Of a stretch of 64,000 nt of DNA, positions 1-23,449 are shown in pieces (within the stretch, counting starts at the first letter, position 1; the number at the start of each line of letters is the position of its first letter). This DNA comes from Cyanoderma ruficeps (lineage: Eukaryota > Chordata > Aves > Passeriformes > Timaliidae), in NCBI GenBank assembly GCA_008694505.1, contig VZDJ01007749.1, forward strand, positions 531,970 through 595,969. The letters run 5' to 3'. Position numbers and translations under genes: made by a program. Below the pieces are notes generated by a model that saw only the letters and a list, made by a program, of their open reading frames with translations, searched no databases and was not told the DNA's origin.

Positions 1-485
1 AGCCAGCTGTGCTTAAAAGCTGCCTGTGATGCCTTAGCTGTGGTGTAACAGGTTCGGTAGTTGGTTGTTTAGACCACTAAGCACCTGCTCTGCCAGGTGT
101 TTTTCACTTTTAGCCTGTCTCTTTACTGGACTGTTTGAGAAAGGATGCTGTCAAGTGTAGCCTGTTCCAAATTATGTTATTATATTTCTGATCCCAGGTT
201 TGCCTGTGTTTTTACCAAGCTAAATTATTTCTGTGTTGCTTTTAGTCTCTCCTCCCTGGACTGTGAACTGGTTTGTAGGTATAACTTGCCAGCACGTCCC
301 TTTGTGGTGGGATCTGGTTTTCTCTTCTCCCTCAGAGCTGCCATAAGACTTCCTAGGTTTTGGCCTCTGTTAGACTAATGCTGATCTACTGGGAAAGAAG
401 CAGAAAACATGAGAGCATGTTACACACAGCAAGCACCATTCAACTGGAAGTAATTACTCTGCTGACACAAGGCTTTCTTTTGCAG
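1..485 (+). other. POLR3F: Last intron of POLR3F (3' part)
   Basis: This stretch precedes the POLR3F terminal exon and ends in a good acceptor, a T-rich tract followed by TTTTGCAG at 478-485. I looked for the preceding coding exon, which should end in the Cys-Gly-Leu-Cys-Pro segment, and did not find it, so earlier exons lie outside the window. Nothing else is recognisable here. Confidence 0.75.
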
Positions 486-563
486 GTTTTTGATGATTGT
501 CATGAAGGTGGTGAAATTTCTCCATCAAACTGTATTTATATGACAGAGTGGTTGGAGTTCTAA
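486..563 (+). CDS. POLR3F: POLR3F terminal coding exon (RNA polymerase III subunit RPC6/RPC39), partial
   Basis: The exon opens in phase 0 after a TTTTGCAG acceptor and encodes the last 25 residues, VFDDCHEGGEISPSN followed by CIYMTEWLEF, then TAA. This agrees with my recollection of the human RPC6 C-terminus. RPC6 belongs to the RPC3-RPC6-RPC7 heterotrimer of Pol III, which acts in initiation at tRNA, 5S and U6 genes in the nucleus. The family's C-terminus binds a 4Fe-4S cluster through four cysteines; this exon carries the third and fourth ligands (exon residues 5 and 16, human Cys296 and Cys307). The first two would lie in the upstream exon, outside the window. No breaks seen. Confidence 0.93.
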   Translation, partial: VFDDCHEGGEISPSNCIYMTEWLEF

Positions 564-870
564 AGTGAAAGAAAACTGTAAACTGGATTCATTCTTCACT
601 GCCAAAGTGACAAAGCAGCTTGCTTTTTTTAAAAGCAGACTTCTAAATTTGTAAGAAACTTCAGGACATGGAGTGACAAACCAGCCATGTATCAGCTGTG
701 TGAACTATCCTGGGAGTGGACTGGAAGCAGAGTCAGTGCTGAAGATCAAGGCTGAAGTGGAAATGTAGATCCATTCTTGAACCAAAACTGAAGATGGTAA
801 CTAAGGCAGTTAATGTTAAAACAGATTTCTAAGCAACAGTTCAAAATAAAGTTCAAACAAGATTGAGACA
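564..870 (+). terminator. POLR3F: POLR3F 3' UTR with poly(A) signal
   Basis: A canonical AATAAA lies at 845-850, about 280 nt after the stop codon. The cleavage site is expected 10-30 nt downstream. The exact end is inferred. Confidence 0.6.
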
Positions 871-3436
871 TTTTAGTCTTAACACTTATCAGTCCCTCAC
901 AGAAAAACTTGCTAACAAGTGGTACCAAGAATGAAGTCCCAGATTTTGCCTTCAGATTATTGCTATTGATGGATGCTTAAGTTGTAAAGCTGATACTTTT
1001 CTCCCATGATAGCTTTCATCTAATTGAAGATTATGAATCTGATGTGGGAAAGATTCTGAATATGTCAAACAGACACTGAATATGTCAAACACTTACTGGT
1101 TCTTCATTATCTTTCTTACTTGCTAATTTATCATTAAATCCCTGATTTTTATTATGTACATCTGTGCTTCATTTCCTCTATTGCTGCCTCTAGTGATGCA
1201 TCTGCTGTATTTATTCCTTCATCATCAAATTTCTGGTGGTGTGTTCTGCAGCTGTCTCACATACATGGATATCTCCACTGGAATCTAGAGAAAGAGGTGT
1301 TCTGGGAAGATATGTTTTCCATAAGAGAAAGGTTTCTCTGGCCTGATGATACAGAGAAAAATATGGATTCCAGCATCCAGAGTAGCAGAGGGCTGGAATG
1401 ACACCCTAGGAGGCAGAGTGGGGCTGTGCATAGGGGCCGTGCACAGTCTGGCCCCTGTACCACTTGCTGCCTGTGGCTTCAGCTGGCTCTAGCCAGGCTG
1501 AATCTCTCCACAATTACTCAGTATCTTCACAAAGGCTTCCAGCACTGGGGAGACCAATCAGGGTGTCAAGCACAACACAAGGTTTGTTGCTATTTTCAAA
1601 TGTGCCTGGCTGAAAACAAGCCCTCTGGACACTGTGTTGGGGGAGAGTAGTGGGAAAGCACCTCTGTCTGAGTTAGCAGCATCCTGGGTACCCTGACAGA
1701 GGGTTAATGTAGATTTTGGAACTGTTTACCTCATAGGGTTAAGAGACTACATCAGCATTTTCAATACTGTCCAGGAGTTTCCACTTTCTAAAGGCAGTCT
1801 GGATCACGTATGAAAGTGTTCAAATCTTGCTTGATTTCCATTTCCCTCCTTACAATGTGGATAGAGGACAGAGGCTAATGTTCAGAGATTAAAAAAACTT
1901 CCCATGGCTCCTGTCCTATGCAGGGAGGGTAAGGCTCCATGTGTGGGAGCAGTTAGCTGTGTACTGGAGCAAACAATGAGCACTGATAAACTGGTAAGTC
2001 TGTGAAAGGACTTTGACTGGCCCAGCATGTGAGCACCCCCAGCAGCCTCTCCTTTTGCTGCAGCGTTGACTCCAGATGAAAGGGATGCATATCTCTACAG
2101 AAATACAAGAGCTCTTACAAAAGAGATGGGGGGTGAAATGACTGGAGCTTTGTTGTTCTTCTGCCCCCTTTAACCAATCAGTACAGAGAAGCCAAGGGGA
2201 AAATGCTGCTCTCTTCCCTGGAGGCAGTCTTGGATCGGACATCCTTTATTCCACCCAAGATAATTTCATTGAGATATGGGTCTGGGGTTACCTTTGTCTT
2301 CCTGTCTTCAAAGGGGACCTGACACAATGGGGTCCTGAGTCCTGCTGCTGCAGAGACAACACTGTACTCTACCGAAGCTAGAAGATAACTTCAGGAAAAC
2401 AACAGGATTTTATCATGCAGGTATGTCACTTTATGCTCTATAATCACATTCACTGGCAATAAGAAAAAAGAAGAGAAGGCTTCTGCTCAGTGAAGAGCTT
2501 TAGGAAGTAGAGAGATGGTTTATTAAGCTCTTTAAATTTTGGCGTTGGGTTTATCTGGTTTAGATGACCTTTGTGGTATCTGAAATTTCTTAGTGTTGAA
2601 ACTGTAACAAGACTTCTCAGATCTGGAAAAAAGTGCCTATAAGGGAAAAGTAATTTCTATTCTGTTTCTTACCGATAGGGATCTGTCCGATCTATTTCTA
2701 TATGAATCAAAGAAATTATCTTTCTTCACTCTGGTTCTTCATGAACCTGGCTCATCTATCAGCCTGACATTCTTATCTGAAAAGGGAGTAAATGCTAAAA
2801 GGTAGCATTAATAGTGTCCTGTGTTTTGTCAATCTCCCTGGCAGTGCTGTCTCTATTCCAAACTGCTATGAAATGTAATGTTTTGAGGAAGCTACTCTAG
2901 TAGCTCCAGTATTCAATATGAAAACACTTATGTGTAGAAAGCCTAATTATCCCTTAAAACATGGATGACAAAATTGGAAGCATGATCTGCTAATTTATTT
3001 TCGCAGACCTCATACAGGTCCATGAGATCCCTCCTCAGCTGGAGAGAGCTCATCCTTGTTTTCATGAGCCCTGATTCTGCTGTCAACCCATGAGCCTCTT
3101 CTGAGTGGTTGCCTCACTAGTAGTAGCTAACTGTCCAAAGGCTAGTTGGAGGGTGGGCACACCCAGATGCCATTTTCACATGGAATCGAGTGCAAAATTG
3201 TTTTTTAATTCCAAGAGAAACATTAACTATGGTAGCTGGCTGCAGCTGCATTGTGAACTGACAGTGTACAGCTGGCAGGTATTGCCTGGCATGTGTACCA
3301 GTCACACTCCAAAGTTTAAAACATTAGGATGAATGGCAAACTTGAAGCTTTGGTAGTTGTAGTATATGTTTTAAGATAAATTTGTGTTTCAAACTAATGT
3401 GGCGTGATATATAACATATATTAATTCACGCTTGGA
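871..3436. other. Intergenic, no gene recognised (expected RBBP9 interval, part 1)
   Basis: I see no exon of a known protein on either strand. Human RBBP9 lies between POLR3F and SEC23B on the opposite strand. I looked on the minus strand for its GHSSGA nucleophile segment and its PWQWEKI segment and found neither. A 20-bp unit is tandemly duplicated around 1056-1092 (core GAATATGTCAAACA). Confidence 0.5.
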
Positions 3437-3913
3437 AATTAAAAGACCCAATACTGTAAGAAAACCCTGAGCAGGAGGCAGATTTACGATTGTGAAACAC
3501 AGGCTGCACCGAGGAAAACTCCAATCTACAACAGAAAAGACATGGCTCCTTACCAGGGTTGGGCCGGAATACACCCAGTGATTGATACCCGATATGCATC
3601 TGTGATAAGATGGCCAGAGCTGTGCATCCCAATGGTGGTTTCCCATAAATCAAATCAAGCTCTCATCTCTGCCCGGAAAGAAGCTTGGAAGAACCAAATG
3701 CAAGAAAGAAGCTACATGAATATGCAAACTGAACAAAAGTGGACAGAAGACCTTGCCTTAAGGGAAATAAACTGTATAAAAAGTGCCCCCCAGAACACAG
3801 AGTTTGTGAATGGGAGGAGTTCAGCTCGATTGAAACTGACTCTATGTTCACCCAACATTCCCAGGGTCGGAGTTGTTTCTTTTATTGTGGCTTTCCAAGA
3901 TCGCTTTTCATAG
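3437..3913 (+). CDS. Exon-like open reading frame of unknown identity, possible 3'-terminal exon
   Basis: The frame is open from about 3437 to a TAG at 3911-3913. It has an internal ATG at 3542 in good context (G at -3, G at +4) that would give 123 residues. An AATAAA follows at once, at 3917-3922, as expected for a short 3' UTR. The residues look protein-like: the segments YQGWAGIHPVIDTRYASVI and RWPELCIPMVVSHKSNQ are rich in Trp, Tyr and Pro, and a Lys/Glu/Gln-rich, probably helical stretch follows. I do not recognise the family. Possible acceptors (CAG at about 3473 or 3510) lack a clear pyrimidine tract. It could be a terminal exon, a single-exon gene, a retroposed fragment or chance: an unrelated minus-strand open frame at 4793-5224 is as long and looks random. 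Confidence 0.3.
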
Positions 3914-3922
3914 CGAAATAAA

Positions 3923-5626
3923 ATTGCTTTATATTAAATTGGCTATGAATCTTTTTACAACAGTAGTGAAAACATTTACCCCGTGGCTGAGTGGCTGTTT
4001 GTTTTTTTCCTGGGTTTGACTGGTTGGCTGGGGATTTTTTATTTTTACTTTGATGGTAATTGACCCCTTGGAGGCGTGATGGGTAATTGTTGTTCCTCTG
4101 GTGCTGTTAGAGCACCATCTCCTGTCTCTTCCTGGGATGGCTCCCCCAAGGCTCCAACAGGGAAAAAGCTCGGTCTTAAGCCACACTGGTTTCTTTTCTG
4201 CCTCCACATACAGAGCAGATTTTGGGAAGAAACTATAGTGAGTGGAGATAACTGGGTCTCCTATTGCTGCTAAACACTTGATACTTTGAAACAGGGTACA
4301 GACACCTCAAACAGAGCTGTCCTCTGCCACACACAGACCACCTTTCCCTCCTCTTGCTCTGCTTGGCTGGGATTTTCTCTCATTTCACCTGTGAGAAATG
4401 CCTAGCTAGGCCCTCCTCAGCCATCCTGAGCCTAGCTTAGCTTGCAGACTGGAGGAGACTAAAAAGTATCAAGACAAGCTCCATGGATAGTTTTCAAGTT
4501 TTCGTTGAAAATTTCGTTGTTCACTTCCAACATGGGAAAGTTGGTAATTCACTTTGCTTGCTGTTTGGGAGACCTTCTGGGGAATGGGGAGGACAAGAAC
4601 CAGAGCTTAAAGCTCTCTTCTCTTTCAACTGTTAAACACAAACCAAGCTGGGGCTTGTGTAGGCAGCCTGTGGTGTTTTCCTTTCTCCCACTTTTTGAGC
4701 ATCTTGGGATTCTTTCAGGAAATGCTTTGGGAAAGCTTTTACTTGGGTTATTTGGGGTTTAAGGTTGTGCTCCTCTTCCAAACTGCTTTGGTTTAACCTA
4801 GCAGAGGGTAAACACCACACAGGTGTTCCCTTACTTCCTCACCAGTGGGATGGGGGAAACAATTATAAAAAAGTAAAGCTTGTAGATTTGGAAAAAGACA
4901 GTTCAACAGGGCAGAAAAGGAAGGAAAAGAATTATAAGAGATTATATAAATCAAGTGATGAACAATACAGTTGCTCTTCCTCTGCTGACCATTGCCGAAA
5001 GAGTACCAAGGCAGTGGGCTGGAAACCAGCAGCCAACTCTCCCCAGTTTTATTGTTCAGCATGACACCACATGATAAGGAATAAGAAATATCCCTTGAGC
5101 CACTTTGGATCAGTTGTCCTGCCTTTGTCCCCTTCCAAACTCTTGTGCACCCCCAGCTTCCTGGCTGGCAGGACAGCACGAGAACCTGAAAAGTCCTTGA
5201 CTTAGCATAAGAACTACTCAGCAAGAACTAAATTATCAGGGTATTGTCAATATCTTCCTATTCCTGAATCAAAAAATGCAGCACTAAACCAGCTCCAAGG
5301 GAGGAAAATTAACTCTGAAAGTTGAAAGTAGGACACAAACTCACAATAGTTGCTCAATATTTTGGTTAATCTAATGTTTGCAGGGGGGTGCACTATGGCC
5401 TTGAAGCCCTGGGTCCTGGTAACAGCCTCTTTGCTGGTGAGATGTGGCAATGCGAGGAAGATGTAAACAAACAGGCAAGTTCAGAAAAGCAGATTTGCTT
5501 TGCTTCCTACTTGGAGAGCCAGTTCTGGGTCTGAGAATGTTAGCAATACTAGTAATTTGAATTTTACACACTTTAGCATACACACATCAGTAGTATGATT
5601 CTACTTTTTTATTCCCACTGTATTTG
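3923..5626. other. Intergenic, no gene recognised
   Basis: No coding exon, RNA gene or clear repeat is recognised on either strand. The 143-codon minus-strand open frame at 4793-5224 has no motif or compositional sign of being real. Confidence 0.5.
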
Positions 5627-6925
5627 TGTGGTGGTTTTATGTTTGTTAAATTTTATTTGTTAATTGGGAATTAGGATTTTGTGAGAAGAAGGTAAAACAG
5701 GTTTAATTTAAAGGTAAATACGTAGTTTATTAACACAGTAAGGAAAAGGGGAAAAAAGGAAAAAAACCCCAAATTTTTAAAACTTTTTTTTCTGTAAGTG
5801 TTTACTTCTTTACAAACAACATAGAGACAAAACTTGTGACATTCAGTTAGTTTTATTATTTAAATATAGTTTTTAATTTATTTTTTAGGAGAGGAGTTTT
5901 TTGGTTTTTATGGAATTTTTTTACTGACAACTTAAAAAAAAATGCGTTTTGTAGGTTGGAACTTTTACAGAAACAGCTGGCCGGGGAAAACTTGCTTTTA
6001 TGTGGTTTTTTTTTATTAGCAGTTTTTTAAGCTGCTTATGGGTTGTGGAATTTAGACATTTGGGGTGTTACTTTTTAAAGATAAGTAGTTTTTTTTTATC
6101 TTAAGGAACGGAGATTTTTTTTATTTCTTTTACTGGTACGGGAGCTTTTTTTTTGTTGTTTAGGCATTTTATGGGATTGTACAGTTTATTACAAATACTT
6201 TTGTTCAGAAGTTCACAATTTTTTTTTAAATGCAATTTTTATGTTTTAAAACACAATTTACTAATATAGTTTATTTTTACAGCTTAAACAAGAAAGTTTA
6301 TCTAACAGGCAACTTTTTTATTTTTTTCTAACTAATTTTTTTTTACTTTCTTTATTTGACTGTTAAGTCTTTTTTATATTCTATTAATTTGTTTGTTTTT
6401 ATTTTGGGAAGAGATAGTGCTTTGGAAGTCTCATCTCCTGGCAGGAAAGAGTTAAAACTTGTTTAGACTTGCTGTGGTTAATTGATCTCTGCCGCGTGGC
6501 AGCTAAGAAAAGCTGGGGGAATGGGGGAAAAACTTAGGTAGGTTTCAAAGCAGCCTGACGAAACCTGATGAAAGGTTCTTTGCCCCCACCCCCTGGTTTT
6601 ATTTAGGGTGGGCTTAGTTCAGAGCGGCTGCAGGTTGTAGGCTCCCCTGCCCCTGTTGCGGGAAAGGGCCCAGGCCTTGGGCCAGGCCTTGGGCCAGCTC
6701 CCTCCCCCATGGGGGTGTGGCAGGGTGTTTTTTAGTTGCTAAAAACCAATCCGATCTGGACAGGGATGGGGGCACATCATCCCCTCCCCGGGCCTGGGAG
6801 TCACTGGGCTTGGTGGGCCAGGCAGGCTGGGCTGTCCCGGCCGCCTTTAAAGGGAGAGAGCCAGGACCGCATTACATCCTTTGAAGGCGGAAGGAAAAGA
6901 GAGCGATTTCAGGCTGCTTTCTAAC
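5627..6925 (-). mobile_element. LTR-like element, antisense, strongly T-rich (possible edited copy)
   Basis: The sequence starts TGTGGTGGTTTTATG and is collinear with the better-preserved element starting at 50842 (TGTGGTGGTTTTACG). Shared landmarks include GCTAATTGGGA/GTTAATTGGGA near the start, TACAAACAA about 190 nt in, and CAGGAAAGAGTTAAA at 6440 against 51756. AATAAA-type signals read on the minus strand, so the element is probably antisense. The middle (about 5800-6420) is very poor in C and full of T runs where the other copy keeps C. The last 300 bp is GC-rich and less altered. No internal retroviral coding sequence is seen. The right border is approximate. Confidence 0.5.
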
Positions 6926-8199
6926 TTTTTTTTAAAGCTGTGTTTAAAAAAAGATACAGAGGTGTATCTTTGTATGCAATTGGCTATTCTGGTTGTCAGT
7001 TCAAAAGAAATTACCAATTGCACTTCACTATCTGTGCTAAACTAACACAATTTGGGATGTCAGGAAGCTGGGAAGACAAAACTAATGTTCACCTCAGACA
7101 GCATTTCATTTTGCTTGGTTTTGAACCTGGAACTGCACTCTACACTGTCCAAACACAGATTTCTCTTGCATTTAAAAGAAAGAAAACAGGAAAAAAAAAT
7201 CCCCAAAGCTGGACAGTGCATGGATGAGTAGACTTGATCACAGGGCAATAATTTCCTTTAAGCAAAGGTGGAACGGTGCCCACGTAAAAGCCTAGGGGAT
7301 ATTTATAAGCTGATCACTGCATGATTGTAAGGTAAACACCCAAACTATCAGAAGCAGATTGAGGTATTTCACTGCAATGCCTGTGCATCTTGAATACATG
7401 TGAAGGCCTGCAGGATTCAGGAATGCATTTGTATCCATGCATTCAGATATGACAAATGCCACTTGCACAGCATCACACAAGGTTGCAGGTGAGGATTCCC
7501 ATCTTGGACTCACTAGGAGAACGCCTTACCTCCTTGGATTTGGAAGAGAGTCTGGGAAGCAACACAAGATGGAAGCAATGAAAGAGGGAACATATTTGCC
7601 TAATTTGAAGGCAGTGATAAAGTCCTGAGACAAGGTGTGCCAAACCTCTACCTCATATGCGCAGGTTCCCTGAAATGTGTCCATCCATGGACCTCTCCAG
7701 AGGGTCTAGGCACTGCAGAGGGTCTCCGCAGTAGGCTGGGGTACAGATTTCCTGGCAGAGTGATGAACCACTGTGGCCTCAAGCTGATGTGGGAATAAAG
7801 CTCGGTCAGGGAACAGAGCGGGAGGGAAATCCAATGGATTGTCCCTGCCTTGCTGCTGGGCTGGATGGCCTCATGACTTTGCCCAGCGTGTGGCTGAGCC
7901 GACGTGCCCGGGGACAGAACTCTCTGCCGGGAGAGGAGCCGGGAACTGAGACAAAGGTGAGATTGTGTGGGGCTCGTAGTTTATTTCCTTAAAAAAATCT
8001 CTCGGTGTTATTAGTGTATTCATAACCTCTTCCCCGGAAGTTCTATGTTCCTTGCTGAACACGACTGCACGCTCCCAAGCAGCCGAGCCCCTTAAGGGCA
8101 GAGCTGCTTCCCTCATGCCGTGCCAGGGTAGGAACGCGGCACCGCATCCCATATTTAGCAGGGACACCCCGTCCGTCGCCATTCCAACCCGGAACCTGC
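6926..8199. other. Intergenic, no gene recognised (upstream of SEC23B promoter)
   Basis: No coding exon or repeat is recognised. Sequence becomes GC-richer after about 7.9 kb as it grades into the CpG island. Confidence 0.5.
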
Positions 8200-8291
8200 C
8201 ACCCTTAGCCATGAAGGGTTCTCAGCCACGGCCGCCCCGCCATGTTTGGTAGGGGCACGCCTCTCCACCCCTCCCGAAAGATGGGGTAGCA

Positions 8292-8369
8292 TGCCCTTAG
8301 CCAAGATGGCGGCGGAGTCTCCGGGGGCCAGAGGTGAGCGTGCCGCTGCCGCCATCTTGGCTGAGGGCA
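8292..8369. promoter_or_regulatory. Inverted pair of YY1-type sites (22-nt arms, one mismatch)
   Basis: The left arm 8292-8313 contains CCAAGATGGCGGC. The right arm 8348-8369 contains its reverse complement GCCGCCATCTTGG. Complementarity runs over 22 nt with a single mismatch, across a 34-nt spacer. AAGATGGCGGC is the long YY1 motif found at many vertebrate CpG promoters near the transcription start. The spacer holds the strong donor GTGAGCG at 8334. Confidence 0.65.
8300..8333 (+). other. SEC23B: Candidate SEC23B non-coding exon 1 (3' part) with upstream ATG
   Basis: A consensus donor GAG|GTGAGCG ends this segment at 8333. The known human gene has a non-coding first exon, so this is a candidate for its bird equivalent. 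It holds an ATG at 8306 in strong context. Joined to the exon at 10318, that ATG opens a 25-codon frame that overlaps the SEC23B start. The 5' limit is unknown, and other donors nearby are possible. Confidence 0.35.
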
Positions 8370-8534
8370 GCGCCGGGTGCTGAGGTGGCCTTGTCGGGCG
8401 CGCGGGGCGTGCCGGGAGGGAGCGGCGCGAGCGGCGCGGGCAGGTGGGAGCGGCGGGCAGGTGGGAGCGGCAGGGCTCCAAGGGGATGGGAATAGGGATG
8501 GTCTGTGTCCTCTGAGGGGAGACGGTGTGAGGAG

Positions 8535-8930
8535 GTCAGTGACGGCCCCCGTGATGGAGAAGGGATCAGGGGCGTCCCCTCTGAGGGAGGCCAGTGGTGT
8601 CCCCTGCAGAAGGGTCTGGAGGGGGCGGTCCGTGATGTCCCCTGAAGGGATGTTGAGCATGGTCAGTGGTGTCCCCTGGCGTGGTGCTTTCATGCGGGTC
8701 AGCAGTGTCCCACAGAGTGGCACGGGCTCGGCGGTGTTGGCTTTGGCCGGGCTGGGGATCGTCATTGTCACCCAGGGCAGGGCTGGGGTCAGGCGTGTCC
8801 CCTGTGGAGGGTCAGCAGTGTCGCCTGTAGCAGTGCAGTGGGTCAGTATGGCCGTGCTGGGGATCAGTGGTCTGGGGGACGGAGGTGGCACCTATGGATG
8901 CACGGGGGCTCTGTGGTGTCCCCTATAGCC
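8535..8930. repeat. Degenerate GC-rich minisatellite
   Basis: About nine imperfect copies of a unit resembling GGTCAGTGGTGTCCCCTG recur, at roughly 8535, 8563, 8590, 8627, 8663, 8697, 8789, 8811 and 8909, spaced about 22-95 bp. The long open frames on both strands here come from repeat structure and GC content, not coding. Confidence 0.6.
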
Positions 8931-22913
<13,983 letters not shown>

Positions 22914-23060
22914 CTGATCAAATCGAGCAGCAGGAGTGGAAGATTTACATGGATCATACTGATGACAGAAGTGGAGCAATTTATTTACATTTCCTTTTCT
23001 CTCCTTTAAACTAGGGGTTTTAACTGTTACACGAAATAAACATTCAGGGAGAGTTTTTTA
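22914..23060 (+). terminator. SEC23B: SEC23B 3' UTR with poly(A) signal
   Basis: AATAAA lies at 23035-23040, about 120 nt after the stop. A second AATAAA at 23240-23245 could serve a longer transcript. The short 3' UTR leaves only about 410 bp to the SMIM26 start codon. Confidence 0.7.
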
Positions 23061-23329
23061 CTTCTCCCTTTTAATTTATTTGTATTCCTGTTTGCCTATA
23101 TTCTGCTTACTCTGCATTTTCCACACATTGTAATTAGAGTTGAAAGGTGTTTTAGCCAACAGAGATTTTGACAGCCTTTAATTTAACTTCTAATGTTCTT
23201 AAGAGGTGTCTCAGCAAGCAGGGGTCTGTATTAATGAAAAATAAAACCGGGTAGGAGCACTGCTCCTTAATGTTGTCCCCAAATCCTGCTCTTGGAGCCA
23301 TGGGCCAGTCTTGGCTCCGTTTTCCCCTT

Positions 23330-23449
23330 CCGGCCCTGCCCCCCCCCCCGCTTGCCCCGCCCCTTCGCGTTTGCTCCGCCCCCCGCGCGTACCCCATCCC
23401 CTGCGCGTGCCCTTGGGGCGGGGCGTCCCACGCGTCCGCGCGGGCAGCG
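23330..23449 (+). promoter_or_regulatory. SMIM26: SMIM26 CpG-island promoter
   Basis: This GC-rich, TATA-less block carries several Sp1-type GC boxes on both strands (CCCCGCCCC, CTCCGCCCC, GGGGCGGGGC) just ahead of the SMIM26 ATG. The long antisense open frame here (23267-23827) is a GC artefact. Confidence 0.6.

Larger units (their letters stand above)
8200..8480 (+). promoter_or_regulatory. SEC23B: SEC23B CpG-island promoter
   Basis: This is a local block of high GC and dense CpG with no TATA box, located 1.9 kb upstream of the first SEC23B coding exon, as in housekeeping promoters. It contains two YY1-type motifs in opposite orientation and several candidate 5' splice sites on the + strand (GAG|GTGAGCG at 8331-8340; GCAG|GTGGGAG at about 8438-8448). 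That fits a non-coding first exon. A transcription start cannot be fixed from sequence. Confidence 0.6.

Noticed and set aside
8377..8928. 183-codon + strand open frame, and a 228-codon antisense one (8205-8891)
   Set aside because: Both lie in the GC-rich minisatellite after the CpG island. Composition (Gly, Val, Arg or Pro, Thr runs) follows the repeat, and no domain is seen.
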